Below, piece by piece: positions 34,246 through 42,318 of a DNA stretch of 52,302 nt (its first letter is position 1; every line of letters begins with the position of its first letter). Under the pieces are notes generated by a model that searched no databases, had not been told where the DNA came from, and was given only the letters and a program-made list of their open reading frames with translations. The translations under genes and the position numbers were made by a program. The DNA comes from Abyssibius sp040880065 (GTDB lineage: Bacteria > Pseudomonadota > Alphaproteobacteria > Rhodobacterales > Rhodobacteraceae), in the NCBI GenBank assembly GCA_040880065.1, contig JBBDJE010000004.1, positions 1 to 52,302 on the forward strand. Direction: 5' to 3'.

Positions 34246-35216
34246 CACCCTAAACTCATGCTCACAGCGCTTTCCGGCAGTTCCTCGTCAAAGCAGCGTT
34301 GGTAGAATTCGGCGACGGTCTGGCGCTCCAACTCGTCGCATTTGTTCAGGAATGTCAGGCGGAAGGCGAAACCGACCGAGCCGAAAATCTCGGCGTTTTG
34401 CGCCCATGTAATCACCGTGCGGGGCGACATGACCGTTGAAATATCGCCGTTTTTGAACGCGGCGCGCGACAGGTCGGCCACAGTGACCATGCGGCCAACG
34501 GTTTTGCGGCCCTTTTCACTATTGTAATGCGGCGACTTGGACAGAACGATGGCCGCCTCGGCATCATGGCTAAGGTAGTTCAGCGTTGCGACCAGTGACC
34601 AGCGGTCCATCTGCCCTTGGTTGATTTGCTGGGTGCCATGGTAAAGCCCCGTCGTATCACCCAGACCAACCGTGTTGGACGTGGCAAAAATCCGGAAATA
34701 GGGGTGCGGGGTGAGCACCTTGTTCTGGTCGAGCAGCGTCAGCTTGCCATCGGTTTCCAGCACGCGCTGGATGACGAACATCACATCGGGGCGACCGGCA
34801 TCATATTCATCAAACACAATGGCGGTATTGGTGCGCAGCGCCCAAGGCAGAATGCCTTCCTGAAACTCGGTGATCTGTTTGCCGTCTTTGAGCTTGATCG
34901 CGTCCTTGCCGATCAGGTCGATCCGGCTGACATGGCTGTCAAGGTTCACACGCACGCAGGGCCAGTTGAGCCGCGCGGCCACCTGTTCGATATGGGTGGA
35001 TTTGCCGGTGCCGTGATAGCCTTGGATCATCACGCGGCGGTTGTTGCGAAACCCCGCCAGAATGGCCAGCGTTGTGTCGGGGTCGAACTTGTAGGTGCTG
35101 TCAAACTCGGGCACGCGGTCGGTCCGCTCTTCAAACCCTTTCACGATCATATCGGAATCAATCCCGAAGACTTCGCGAACGTCAATATCTTCGGTGGGTT
35201 TGATGCGTTGTTCCAT
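34245..35216 (-). CDS. cobS: Cobaltochelatase subunit CobS
   Basis: MoxR-type AAA+ ATPase that forms the hexameric motor of cobaltochelatase with CobT. The 323 residues contain Walker A GYHGTGKST (66-74) and Walker B IVFDEYDAG with Asp136/Glu137. ATSNTVGLGDTTGLYHGTQ is the sensor region typical of CobS. I chose ATG 35216 (MEQRIKPTEDIDV), with AGAGGA just upstream. The frame extends to 35375 but that part is the divergent promoter region. Translation appears coupled to the nuclease-like gene and then cobT. Confidence 0.94.
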   Translation of the reverse strand: MEQRIKPTEDIDVREVFGIDSDMIVKGFEERTDRVPEFDSTYKFDPDTTLAILAGFRNNRRVMIQGYHGTGKSTHIEQVAARLNWPCVRVNLDSHVSRIDLIGKDAIKLKDGKQITEFQEGILPWALRTNTAIVFDEYDAGRPDVMFVIQRVLETDGKLTLLDQNKVLTPHPYFRIFATSNTVGLGDTTGLYHGTQQINQGQMDRWSLVATLNYLSHDAEAAIVLSKSPHYNSEKGRKTVGRMVTVADLSRAAFKNGDISTVMSPRTVITWAQNAEIFGSVGFAFRLTFLNKCDELERQTVAEFYQRCFDEELPESAVSMSLG

Positions 35217-35309
35217 TGGGTCCTCTATCGGCAAAATATGCGTGCAATCGTTTGGTTGAGGTATGAAGGAATCGCAAAGCGGGTTCAAGAGTAAGCCCGC
35301 AAATACCCC

Positions 35310-35337
35310 TTGCCATTGTGCTCCATCCCCATATTCT
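35310..35337 (+). promoter_or_regulatory. Candidate promoter for the ECF sigma gene
   Basis: TTGCCA (35310-35315) and TATTCT (35332-35337) are 16 bp apart, 32 bp before the GTG start. The ECF-type motif seen before the fasciclin gene is not repeated here, so the sigma gene may be read by the housekeeping sigma factor. Low certainty. Confidence 0.3.
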
Positions 35338-35369
35338 GGCAGCAACCGCCGCGCAATAAGGGCCAGTTT

Positions 35370-35909
35370 GTGCAAATTAATGACGTCGAGAAACTTATCG
35401 GACGGGTTGCCCTGCGCGACCGTGCGGCGTTTTTGGCACTTTATCAGGCGACTTCGGCGAAACTATTTGGCGTTTGCCTTCGTATCTTAGGGGATAGGGC
35501 TGCATCCGAAGATGCCTTGCAAGAGGCCTATGTCCGGATATGGCAGCGGGCCGATCAGTATGCACAGCGGGGCTATTCCCCCATGACATGGCTGATCACC
35601 ATAGCCCGCAACCTTGCGATAGACCATTTGCGTGCGCGCCGTGCGCCCACCGATGGCACCGAGGTGTTGGAAACACTGCCCGATAGTGGCCCCAACCCCG
35701 AACAGGCCGCGCTTGCGGCAGATGAAGGCGCCCGGCTTGGTGCCTGCCTCGACGGGCTCGACCCTGTCCACTCCGATGCCGTGCGCCGTGTCTATCTGGA
35801 CGGCGACAGCTACCAAGACCTTGCGACACGCCATGATGTGCCGCTGAACACAATGCGAACCTGGCTGCGCCGCAGCCTGCAAAAACTGAAAGAGTGCTTG
35901 AGTCCATGA
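35370..35909 (+). CDS. ECF-type RNA polymerase sigma factor
   Basis: A 179-residue sigma-70 family protein with only regions 2 and 4. Region 2 is visible as FGVCLRILGDRAASEDALQE and VRIWQRADQY, then TWLITIARNLAIDHLR. Region 4 is the helix-turn-helix DGDSYQDLATRHDVPLNTMRTWLRRSLQKL. The start is GTG 35370, with AAGGG 7 nt upstream. The upstream frame is open to a TTG at 35310 but lacks a ribosome site. Its TGA overlaps the anti-sigma ATG (ATGA), so the two are translationally coupled. The partner and a fasciclin gene suggest a SigK-like envelope-stress circuit. Confidence 0.92.
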   Translation: MQINDVEKLIGRVALRDRAAFLALYQATSAKLFGVCLRILGDRAASEDALQEAYVRIWQRADQYAQRGYSPMTWLITIARNLAIDHLRARRAPTDGTEVLETLPDSGPNPEQAALAADEGARLGACLDGLDPVHSDAVRRVYLDGDSYQDLATRHDVPLNTMRTWLRRSLQKLKECLSP

Positions 35910-36577
35910 GCGACACCGATCTGCATAAGCCCAATGATGAGGACAGCGCCGCCGAATACGCGCTGCACCTCATGGCGCCCGCTGATCGTGCGGCATTTGA
36001 GGCGCGCATGACGGCCGAGCCTGCTTTGGCTTCTATGGTCGATTTCTGGCACGACAGGTTGTCGCCGCTTGACGATGATTTTGCCCCCACCACCCCGCCC
36101 GCAGCCCTGTTCGGGAAAATCGAGTCGCGCTTGTTTGAAGCCCCCGCGCGCCGCCGCATGTGGTGGCCGTGGCTGGCAGGCGCGCTTGTGGCCGCCGCCT
36201 TGGCGATTGCGGTGCTCCAGCCCAACCTGTTTTCACCGGATGCCCCGATTTATACCGCCGAAATGGCCGATGAAGACCGCAGCATAGTTCTGAGCGCTGC
36301 CGTAAATTCGCAAACCGGTGTGCTGACCGTGACCCGCGTGGCCGGTGTGTTGCCCGAGGGCCGCGACCAAGAACTATGGCTGATCGTGCCCGAAGTGGAA
36401 GCGCCGATCTCGCTTGGCGTTCTGCCTGCGATCGTGACCGAAATCACTATCCCCGAAACCTATCGCGCCAGCCTGAGCCAAGCGGTTCTGGCGATCTCGG
36501 ATGAGCCTTTGGGCGGCTCGCCTACCGGTGTTGCAACCGGTGCCGTGCTGGCCGTAGGGCCGCTTGCGCTGAATTGA
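35906..36577 (+). CDS. RskA-like anti-sigma factor, membrane-anchored
   Basis: A 223-residue protein expected to hold the preceding sigma factor at the membrane. The N-terminal cytoplasmic part (AAEYALHLMAPADRAAFEARM) resembles the anti-sigma-K N-domain and lacks the zinc-binding HxxxCxxC motif. A single span lies near residues 90-110 (WWPWLAGALVAAALAIAVL), with the C-terminal domain in the periplasm. GVLPEGRDQELWLIVPE and ISLGVLPA are typical of the RskA C-terminal domain. The ATGA overlap with the sigma gene supports equal expression. The inducing signal is unknown. Confidence 0.88.
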   Translation: MSDTDLHKPNDEDSAAEYALHLMAPADRAAFEARMTAEPALASMVDFWHDRLSPLDDDFAPTTPPAALFGKIESRLFEAPARRRMWWPWLAGALVAAALAIAVLQPNLFSPDAPIYTAEMADEDRSIVLSAAVNSQTGVLTVTRVAGVLPEGRDQELWLIVPEVEAPISLGVLPAIVTEITIPETYRASLSQAVLAISDEPLGGSPTGVATGAVLAVGPLALN

Positions 36578-36759
36578 TCTGCAACTTTGCCGTTTTTTAT
36601 TGAAAATATAATTTAGCAAAAACAATGCGATAACCGGATAATCCGTCCGAATTACAGCCTTGCGCAAAAAATATCTCTCTATTTTGAAACTCTTCGGCGC
36701 CTGCCTCCGTTCCTACTTCAGGTCCGAGAGAGTTGGACTGCCAACAAAGGAGAGACATA
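36578..36759. other. Intergenic region between anti-sigma and fasciclin genes
   Basis: This 182-bp, comparatively AT-rich gap has T6 at 36594 without a clear stem, a short palindrome CGGAT-A-ATCCG at 36635-36645, and the candidate ECF promoter at 36686-36711. I see no gene in it. Confidence 0.5.
36686..36711 (+). promoter_or_regulatory. Candidate ECF sigma promoter for the fasciclin gene
   Basis: GAAAC (36686-36690) and CGTT (36708-36711) are separated by exactly 17 bp, close to the GGAAC-N16/17-CGTT pattern of alphaproteobacterial ECF promoters (one mismatch). The -10 element lies about 49 bp before the fasciclin ATG. The adjacent sigma factor is the obvious candidate reader. Confidence 0.45.
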
Positions 36760-37326
36760 ATGAAATTTCGTATGATGACCACAGCAGTAGCCCTGAGCAT
36801 GACCGCCGGGAGCGTATTTGCCGGAAGCCACGCAATGGGCAACCCCATGGTGGGTGGCGCTGAAATGTTCGAAACCATGAACATTGTTGAAAATGCCATG
36901 AACTCCGCCGACCACACCACGCTTGTTGCCGCTGTGGCCGCCGCCGGTCTGGTTGACACGCTGCAAAGCGAAGGCCCGTTCACCGTATTCGCCCCGGTCA
37001 ATGACGCCTTTGCCGCTTTGCCCGAAGGCACGGTTGAATCGCTGCTGATGCCGGAAAATCTGGAAACGCTGGTCAAAATCCTGACCTGCCATGTTGTTTC
37101 GGCCAATGCGCTGTCTGATGCCATTATTGGCATGATTGAAGATGCTGGTGGCGTGCACGAAGTGACAACCGTTGGTGGCTGCGTGCTGAAAGTCAGCTCC
37201 GGCGCTGAAGGTTCGATCATGATCGAAGACGAAACAGGTGCGGTTGCGAATGTAACGATTGCAGACGTTAAACAGTCAAATGGTGTCATTCATGTGATCG
37301 ACCGCGTTCTGCTGCCAGCGATGTAA
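36760..37326 (+). CDS. Secreted fasciclin (FAS1) domain protein
   Basis: A 188-residue protein: signal peptide at 1-22 ending in SVFA, then one FAS1 domain. The H1 box is GPFTVFAPVNDAFAALP and the H2-like ending is NGVIHVIDRVLLPAM, where family members end. Cysteines in LTCHVV and GGCVLKV could form a disulfide in the periplasm. AAGGAG lies 7 nt before ATG 36760. FAS1 proteins mediate adhesion or surface interactions. In Mycobacterium the SigK/RskA pair controls fasciclin-like MPT70/MPT83, so the same pairing here suggests that this is the main target of the upstream sigma factor. Confidence 0.92.
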   Translation: MKFRMMTTAVALSMTAGSVFAGSHAMGNPMVGGAEMFETMNIVENAMNSADHTTLVAAVAAAGLVDTLQSEGPFTVFAPVNDAFAALPEGTVESLLMPENLETLVKILTCHVVSANALSDAIIGMIEDAGGVHEVTTVGGCVLKVSSGAEGSIMIEDETGAVANVTIADVKQSNGVIHVIDRVLLPAM

Positions 37327-37369
37327 AAGCAAGGTTGGCGCGCCGGTTCTCCCTACGAGCGGCGCAACG

Positions 37370-37400
37370 GGGTCGCATGGTTCGCCATGCGGCCCTTTTT
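37370..37400 (+). terminator. Rho-independent terminator after the fasciclin gene
   Basis: GGGTCGCATGG (37370-37380) pairs with CCATGCGGCCC (37385-37395) around a TTCG tetraloop, with one G-U pair, followed by TTTTT. It ends the sigma/anti-sigma/fasciclin unit before the convergent J-domain gene. Confidence 0.9.
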
Positions 37401-37405
37401 AATTT

Positions 37406-38062
37406 CTAATCCCTAAAGCTTCGGCTGGCCTTGACCTGGTCCCAGGCCCAGACGACTTCGGTCAAACGGTCCTCATCGGCACGGCTGCCGGAATTGGTGT
37501 CGGGGTGCAGGTCTTTTACCAAAGCTTTGTAAACCTTACGGATTTCGGCTTTTGTCATATCGTCGCGCGCGCCCAGAATTTCAAGCGCCTTGCGCTCGGT
37601 CGGGGGTAGGCGGCGCTGGCTTGAACGCGCTGTGGGGCTTGCCGGGTTCAGCGTGGCCTTGTCGCCAAGAACCTCATGCGGATCATCAAAGCCAAACCGG
37701 TGCCATGCACGCCCTTCGGGGTTGGCATTGCGCAGCTTTTCGGTCGAGCCGGAAAACGGCTTGGTCGCACGGCCCCAAACGCCATCGGCCTGCACCTGCT
37801 CGTCAGGGCTGGGGGCGGCGGCGGCGTCAAAGAAGTTCCACTTCTGGTTAAAGGCGCGCACATGCTCAAGGCATAACCAAAGGAATTCATCGGGGTTTTC
37901 CACGCTTTTGGGCGCGCGATATTTGCCGGGTTTGGCGCAACCCTCATGGTCGCATTTGCGCGACGAGGTTTCCACAGCACCCGACATGCCCCGTGCACGA
38001 GCGCGTTTCTTCTTATCGGCAGACACGGAAATATCAAATTCGAGTGGTGAGCGACGGCGCAT
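37406..38062 (-). CDS. J-domain (DnaJ-like) protein
   Basis: A 218-residue protein with its J domain at the C-terminus: ALEILGARDDMTKAEIRKVYKALVKDLHPD in segments, with the DnaK-stimulating HPD at 186-188. The N-terminal part has a possible metal-binding cluster, CDHEGCAKPGKY followed by WLCLEHV. Proteins of this layout sit beside cobS and bolA in Rhodobacterales. Here the gene is separated from cobS by the sigma/fasciclin module. The start is ATG 38062 with GAGGA about 10 nt upstream. The client is unknown. Confidence 0.88.
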   Translation of the reverse strand: MRRRSPLEFDISVSADKKKRARARGMSGAVETSSRKCDHEGCAKPGKYRAPKSVENPDEFLWLCLEHVRAFNQKWNFFDAAAAPSPDEQVQADGVWGRATKPFSGSTEKLRNANPEGRAWHRFGFDDPHEVLGDKATLNPASPTARSSQRRLPPTERKALEILGARDDMTKAEIRKVYKALVKDLHPDTNSGSRADEDRLTEVVWAWDQVKASRSFRD

Positions 38063-38157
38063 AGTTTTGATTCCTCAAATGCTCAAGAGCGAAACACCAT
38101 AGCCATTTTGGCGCCAAGGCCAAGGGCGGAATACAGTAAAACGGCGAAGATAGTGCC

Positions 38158-38715
38158 TTATCGCCGCGTTTTGAACAGAACCGTAAGTGCGGCCACGCCT
38201 GCCATGACACCGCTTTCCAGCCAGTAAACCTGCTCGGTTGTAAACATTTCGCCAAGGCTGCCGCCATAGTGGCGAAACGATCTGCGCGCCGCTTCATCAA
38301 CCGCCTCCAGCCATTCCGGCGGTGGCAGGCGGGCAAAGTGCATGAACTGCGCGGCAATGGCGCCAGGCCCGCCGTTAAACGAAAGCCCGCCAATCTGCAG
38401 CCCTGTCCACACCGCCCAATTGGCGACCAGCACCATCCAGGCGCTTGCGAGCGCAAGCAAAAACACCAAAAGCATGTTGCGCAGCCCAAAGCGCCGCGCG
38501 GCACCCGCCACCAAGCGCCCGGCGACAAAGCCGATGAGCAGCCACAAGATCACGGCAAGTTGCAAATATTCAAAGCCAGATTCCACCACATAATGGCTTG
38601 CCGCATGATAGGTCGCAGCGGCCAATGTGCAAATGAGCGCGGTGGCCAGCACTGTGCATATCAGGTTGAACGGAAAGATCAGTCCGCGCCGCGGGGCGTT
38701 GCTGGCTGCCGCCAT
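38158..38715 (-). CDS. Integral membrane protein of unknown function
   Basis: A 185-residue protein with about four hydrophobic spans: FNLICTVLATALICTLAAA near 16-34, LAVILWLLIGFVAGRLVAG near 53-70, LLVFLLALASAWMVLVANW near 82-100, and a C-terminal LESGVMAGVAALTVLF near 165-181. A soluble, probably periplasmic stretch rich in aromatic residues precedes the last span. A basic GLRNM loop lies between spans two and three. ATG 38715 has AGGGA about 9 nt upstream. It precedes the J-domain gene by 95 bp. No family recognised. Confidence 0.7.
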   Translation of the reverse strand: MAAASNAPRRGLIFPFNLICTVLATALICTLAAATYHAASHYVVESGFEYLQLAVILWLLIGFVAGRLVAGAARRFGLRNMLLVFLLALASAWMVLVANWAVWTGLQIGGLSFNGGPGAIAAQFMHFARLPPPEWLEAVDEAARRSFRHYGGSLGEMFTTEQVYWLESGVMAGVAALTVLFKTRR

Positions 38716-38793
38716 TGGTAATATCCCTAAACTCTGGTCATCGAATCGCGCGGGCGTGGTTCATGAGGCATTAAACGGCATTGGAGAAAACAA

Positions 38794-39054
38794 TTGGATT
38801 ATGCTGCGCGCATTCATAGCAAACTTTCAGCCGCATTCCACCCTGAATTGCTTGAAATTCAAGATGATAGCGAGGCGCATCGCGGTCATGGCGGCTATCG
38901 CGATGGGGGGCAGACACATTTTTCGGTGAAAATCCGTGCCGAGGCGTTTCGCGGGCAGACGCGTGTGGCCGCACAGCGCGCGGTGATGGCGGCTTTGCGT
39001 GACGAGTTGGCCGAGCGTGTGCACGCGCTGGTGCTTGATGTGGCCGCGCCCTAG
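38794..39054 (+). CDS. bolA: BolA family protein
   Basis: An 86-residue BolA/IbaG-type protein, which usually partners monothiol glutaredoxins in iron-sulfur handling. Landmarks are LEIQDDSEAHRGHGG, where the histidine that ligates the cluster is expected, THFSVKIRAEAFRGQTRV, and the C-terminal LAERVHALVLDV. No ATG fits, and the best start is TTG 38794 with GGAG 7 nt upstream. Its TAG overlaps the TAG of the convergent DUF4177 gene (CTAG at 39051-39054). Confidence 0.9.
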   Translation: MDYAARIHSKLSAAFHPELLEIQDDSEAHRGHGGYRDGGQTHFSVKIRAEAFRGQTRVAAQRAVMAALRDELAERVHALVLDVAAP

Positions 39055-39584
39055 TCGCGGCCGGCAGGGCCGATTTTCGGGCCATTTTCCGGGGCGGTAT
39101 CGGCGCCATCGTCATCGCGGCTGCTTAGCGGGCTGAAAATGCCACTGGTGGAGGCTGTGCGCGGCGCTTCGGGGTCGGCCAGCATGCGCGGCTCTGCCCG
39201 TTCGGGTTTGGGCTGGTTGGGGGCGGGCACGGGCACGACGGTTTCAATCGGTTCGCTTTGTGTGGCCGGTTTTTCTACCGGTTTGTTGCGCGCGCGTTTT
39301 TCCACCATCGTTTCAAGGCGTTGGTCGAGCGGCACGGCGCTTTTCGCATCTTTCGCGCGGCGAAAAATCAGGAAGGTTTCTTCGGCGGTTCGTGATTTGC
39401 CCAGCAGGCCCGACTTGCCCTCAACCTGAAACCGTTCTTGCGCGACATAGTCCCAGCCTTCGCGGGCTTCGGCGTTGATCACCTCACTCAACCCATGCGC
39501 GAACCGTTCGGCAAGGGTTTTGGCCCCCTTGACCTTTTTGGCTACGCTCGGTGCCACAATCACCTTATATTCAAAGTCAGACAT
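39051..39584 (-). CDS. DUF4177-domain protein
   Basis: A 177-residue soluble protein. The first 75 residues form a compact domain (FEYKVIVAPSVAKKV, EVINAEAREGWDYVAQERF, ETFLIFRRAK) matching the small DUF4177 fold. The rest is low-complexity, rich in Pro, Glu, Arg and Ser, and probably disordered. GGGGGA lies close to ATG 39584. It starts 8 nt after the gatB stop and is therefore probably co-transcribed with gatB. The function is unknown. Confidence 0.78.
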   Translation of the reverse strand: MSDFEYKVIVAPSVAKKVKGAKTLAERFAHGLSEVINAEAREGWDYVAQERFQVEGKSGLLGKSRTAEETFLIFRRAKDAKSAVPLDQRLETMVEKRARNKPVEKPATQSEPIETVVPVPAPNQPKPERAEPRMLADPEAPRTASTSGIFSPLSSRDDDGADTAPENGPKIGPAGRD

Positions 39585-39592
39585 CCGTCCCC

Positions 39593-41104
39593 CTATAGCC
39601 CGAGCTTGGCGCGGACCATTTCATTTACGACCTTCGGGTTGGCCTTGCCCCCCGACGCCTTGATCACCTGACCCACGAACCACCCCGCCATCGAGGGTTT
39701 TTCGCGCGCCGCGGCCACCTTGTCGGGGTTGGCGGCGATCACCGCATCCACCGCCGCTTCAATCGCGCCGGTATCGGTGACCTGCTGCATCCCGCGGGCC
39801 TTTACAATCTCGGCGGGGTCGCCACCTTCGCTCCAGACGATCTCGAACACGTCCTTGGCGATCTTGCCGGAAATCGCGTCGGCTGCAAGCAGGTCCAGCA
39901 ATCCGCCAAGCTGATCGGCGGAAATCGGCGAGGAGTCGATTTCCATCCCCTCCTTGTTCAGCCGGCCAAACAGCTCGTTGATGATCCAGTTCGCGGCCGT
40001 CTTGCCATCGCGGCCCTTGGCCACGGTTTCAAAGAAATCAGCGTTCGCGGTGTCGGCGGTCAACACGCCTGCGTCATATTCGGTCATGCCGAAGCTTTCG
40101 ACAAAGCGGGCTTTCTTGGCGTCGGGCAGTTCGGGCAGGCTTGCGGCAATGGCATCAACCCAGGCCTGTTCAATTTCAAGCGGCAACAAATCCGGGCAGG
40201 GGAAATAGCGATAGTCATGCGCCTCTTCCTTGGACCGCATTGAGCGGGTTTCGCCCTTGTTCGGGTCATAAAGCCTTGTTTCCTGATCGACCGTGCCACC
40301 GTCTTCGACAATGGCGATCTGGCGCTTCACCTCATAATCTATCGCCTGCTGGATAAAGCGCATCGAGTTCATGTTCTTGATTTCGCAGCGCGTGCCAAGC
40401 AGGCCAAAATCGCCGGTTTCGCGGAATTTTTCGTATGTTCCGGCGGTGCAGATTGACACGTTGACATCGGCGCGCAGGCTGCCTTCCTGCATATTGCCAT
40501 CGCAGGTGCCTAAGTAACGCAGAATCTGGCGCAGTTTTCGCACATATTCCGCCGCCTCTTCCGGGCCACGAATATCGGGGCGCGAGACGATTTCCATCAG
40601 CGCAACGCCGGTGCGGTTGAGGTCAACAAAGCTCATCGAAGGGTCCATGTCATGCACCGATTTTCCGGCATCCTGCTCAACATGAATCCGCTCGATCCGC
40701 ACGCGGCGGCCAATGCCGGGGGCCATATCGACCAGCACTTCGCCCTCACCCACAATCGGGTGGTAAAGCTGGGAAATCTGATAGCCCTGCGGCAGATCAG
40801 GGTAGAAATAGTTCTTGCGGTCAAAGCGCGAAAAGAGGTTGATTTGGGCCTTCAGCCCCAGCCCTGTGCGCACGGCCTGCTCAATGCAGAATTCATTCAC
40901 CACCGGCAGCATGCCGGGCATGGCGGCATCCACAAGGCTGACATGGGTGTTGGGTGCGGCGCCAAAGCCGGTTGAAGCGCCCGAGAAAAGCTTGGTTTTG
41001 CTGGCGATCTGCGCATGCACCTCCATCCCAATCACAACCTCGTAGTCGCCCTTTGCGCCGTGATAAATTTTTGGGTTCGGGTCGGTATAGGCAAGCGTGT
41101 TCAT
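39593..41104 (-). CDS. gatB: Aspartyl/glutamyl-tRNA amidotransferase subunit B
   Basis: GatB activates the carboxyl group of Glu- or Asp-mischarged tRNA and receives ammonia from GatA, giving Gln-tRNA(Gln) and Asn-tRNA(Asn). The 503 residues start with YEVVIGMEVHAQIASKTKLFSG and include NYFYPDLPQGYQISQ, MDPSMSFVDLNRTGVALMEIVS, and DVNVSI. The C-terminal YqeY-like tail ends with GQVIKASGGKANPK. gatA and gatC are not in the window. ATG 41104 gives the usual start. Confidence 0.96.
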   Translation of the reverse strand: MNTLAYTDPNPKIYHGAKGDYEVVIGMEVHAQIASKTKLFSGASTGFGAAPNTHVSLVDAAMPGMLPVVNEFCIEQAVRTGLGLKAQINLFSRFDRKNYFYPDLPQGYQISQLYHPIVGEGEVLVDMAPGIGRRVRIERIHVEQDAGKSVHDMDPSMSFVDLNRTGVALMEIVSRPDIRGPEEAAEYVRKLRQILRYLGTCDGNMQEGSLRADVNVSICTAGTYEKFRETGDFGLLGTRCEIKNMNSMRFIQQAIDYEVKRQIAIVEDGGTVDQETRLYDPNKGETRSMRSKEEAHDYRYFPCPDLLPLEIEQAWVDAIAASLPELPDAKKARFVESFGMTEYDAGVLTADTANADFFETVAKGRDGKTAANWIINELFGRLNKEGMEIDSSPISADQLGGLLDLLAADAISGKIAKDVFEIVWSEGGDPAEIVKARGMQQVTDTGAIEAAVDAVIAANPDKVAAAREKPSMAGWFVGQVIKASGGKANPKVVNEMVRAKLGL

Positions 41105-41164
41105 TATGGCCCTCAGCTAGGTTTGCAAAGGGTTGTAGGCAGTTAGGCGGGCTTGGGCAAGGGC

Positions 41165-41776
41165 TCAGCCACGCGCAAGGGCGCGGCATAGGGCGATTTG
41201 TGCCAAACCGACCAGCAGGAAGGCCACCGCGAGCAACCCGACCATTTGCAAAACCGGCCCATAGCCTGCCGGTGCCGGGTCAAGAAAGAAGTATGGGTAT
41301 AGCCCTGTCGCCGCCCCGCGCGCCATGGCATATCCGAAATACATAACCGGATAGATCAGCCAGTAAAGCGCATGTGAAAACCGCAGGCCGGCTTTGGGCG
41401 CAAACGCGATCCAGCCGCCAATATAAAGCGCCGGAAGTGCTGTGTGAAACATCTGGTCGAGCACCCAGTTCAGCCCCGTCGGGCTGAAAAGTGGGGCCAG
41501 CAAAACGTGATACACCACCGCCACCACGGCAATGTAAAGCGCCACGGATGCGCGCAGCGAGGCGTTTTGCGCAATGCGCCCGGCAGGAGCGAGCGCAACT
41601 GCGCCGACCACAACGGCTGCCAGCGTATTGGTTAGAATTGTGAAAAAGCTGAACAGGTTCACCAAGGCAGCAGCCGCGCTCGAAAACAGCGGGCTGCTCA
41701 GCGTGGCCCATATCTGCGTGGCCAGCGTAGCGAAGGCCAATAGCGCCAAAACAAGGTGAAACCCGCGCGCGTTCAT
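41165..41776 (-). CDS. Pr6Pr-type integral membrane protein
   Basis: A 203-residue protein with about six membrane spans. FSFFTILTNTLAAVVV in the second span, PTGLNWVLDQMFHTALP, and LIYPVMYFGYAMARG fit the Pr6Pr family of small six-span proteins. I chose ATG 41776 (MNARGFHLVL) with GGGG 6 nt upstream. In-frame ATGs at 41791 and 41821 lack ribosome sites. No signature gives a substrate. It is about 60 bp upstream of gatB on the same strand and might share its transcript. Confidence 0.78.
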   Translation of the reverse strand: MNARGFHLVLALLAFATLATQIWATLSSPLFSSAAAALVNLFSFFTILTNTLAAVVVGAVALAPAGRIAQNASLRASVALYIAVVAVVYHVLLAPLFSPTGLNWVLDQMFHTALPALYIGGWIAFAPKAGLRFSHALYWLIYPVMYFGYAMARGAATGLYPYFFLDPAPAGYGPVLQMVGLLAVAFLLVGLAQIALCRALARG

Positions 41777-41848
41777 TCTGCACCCCAGCATTGTTGTAAT
41801 GGTGCCATTCAATCGCGCCACCGTGGCCTAGGCAAGGGCCTCATAGCC

Positions 41849-42310
41849 CTATCGGGGCAGGGTTTGAGCATTGGCCTTCAGATAGGCCGCCAGTTTGCCC
41901 AATGTCTGATAGCCCATATCGACAGCATTATAGCCTTCAGCTTCGCGCAATTCTTCTGCGCTCGAAAACGTCATGCTCAGGCGCAGCGCTGTGCCGCCAT
42001 CCTTTGGTGTCAGGGTGATTTCGGCGGTTTTGGATTGTGCGCCCACGCCGTCATCATCAAGCAGATACACGATCCGGCTGGGCTTGTCATAAACCGTAAA
42101 GCGGTGCCGGTTGGGAAATACCGTGCCATCCGGCGCGATCATGTCAAACCGCCATTGCCCGCCTTGCCGCAAATCTATCTCTTTGGTTTTGCAGCTAAAC
42201 CCGTCTGGCCCCCACCAAGCTGGCAGGGCCGCCGGGTTACTCAGCGCGGCCCAGACCGTTTCGGGGGTGGCGTCAAGCTGGCGCTTCAACACCATTGTTC
42301 TATTATCCAT
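41849..42310 (-). CDS. SRPBCC (AHSA1/START-like) domain protein, second of the pair
   Basis: A 153-residue protein with the START-like hydrophobic-pocket fold. RQLDATPETVWAALSNPAALPAWWGPDGF is recognisable in segments at the N-terminus, and GGTALRLSMTF with a C-terminal helix at the end. GAGG lies 6 nt before ATG 42310. It is 8 nt behind the first SRPBCC gene and last in the arsR operon. Such genes commonly follow an ArsR-type regulator, but ligands are generally unknown. Confidence 0.87.
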   Translation of the reverse strand: MDNRTMVLKRQLDATPETVWAALSNPAALPAWWGPDGFSCKTKEIDLRQGGQWRFDMIAPDGTVFPNRHRFTVYDKPSRIVYLLDDDGVGAQSKTAEITLTPKDGGTALRLSMTFSSAEELREAEGYNAVDMGYQTLGKLAAYLKANAQTLPR

Positions 42311-42318
42311 TTCACACC

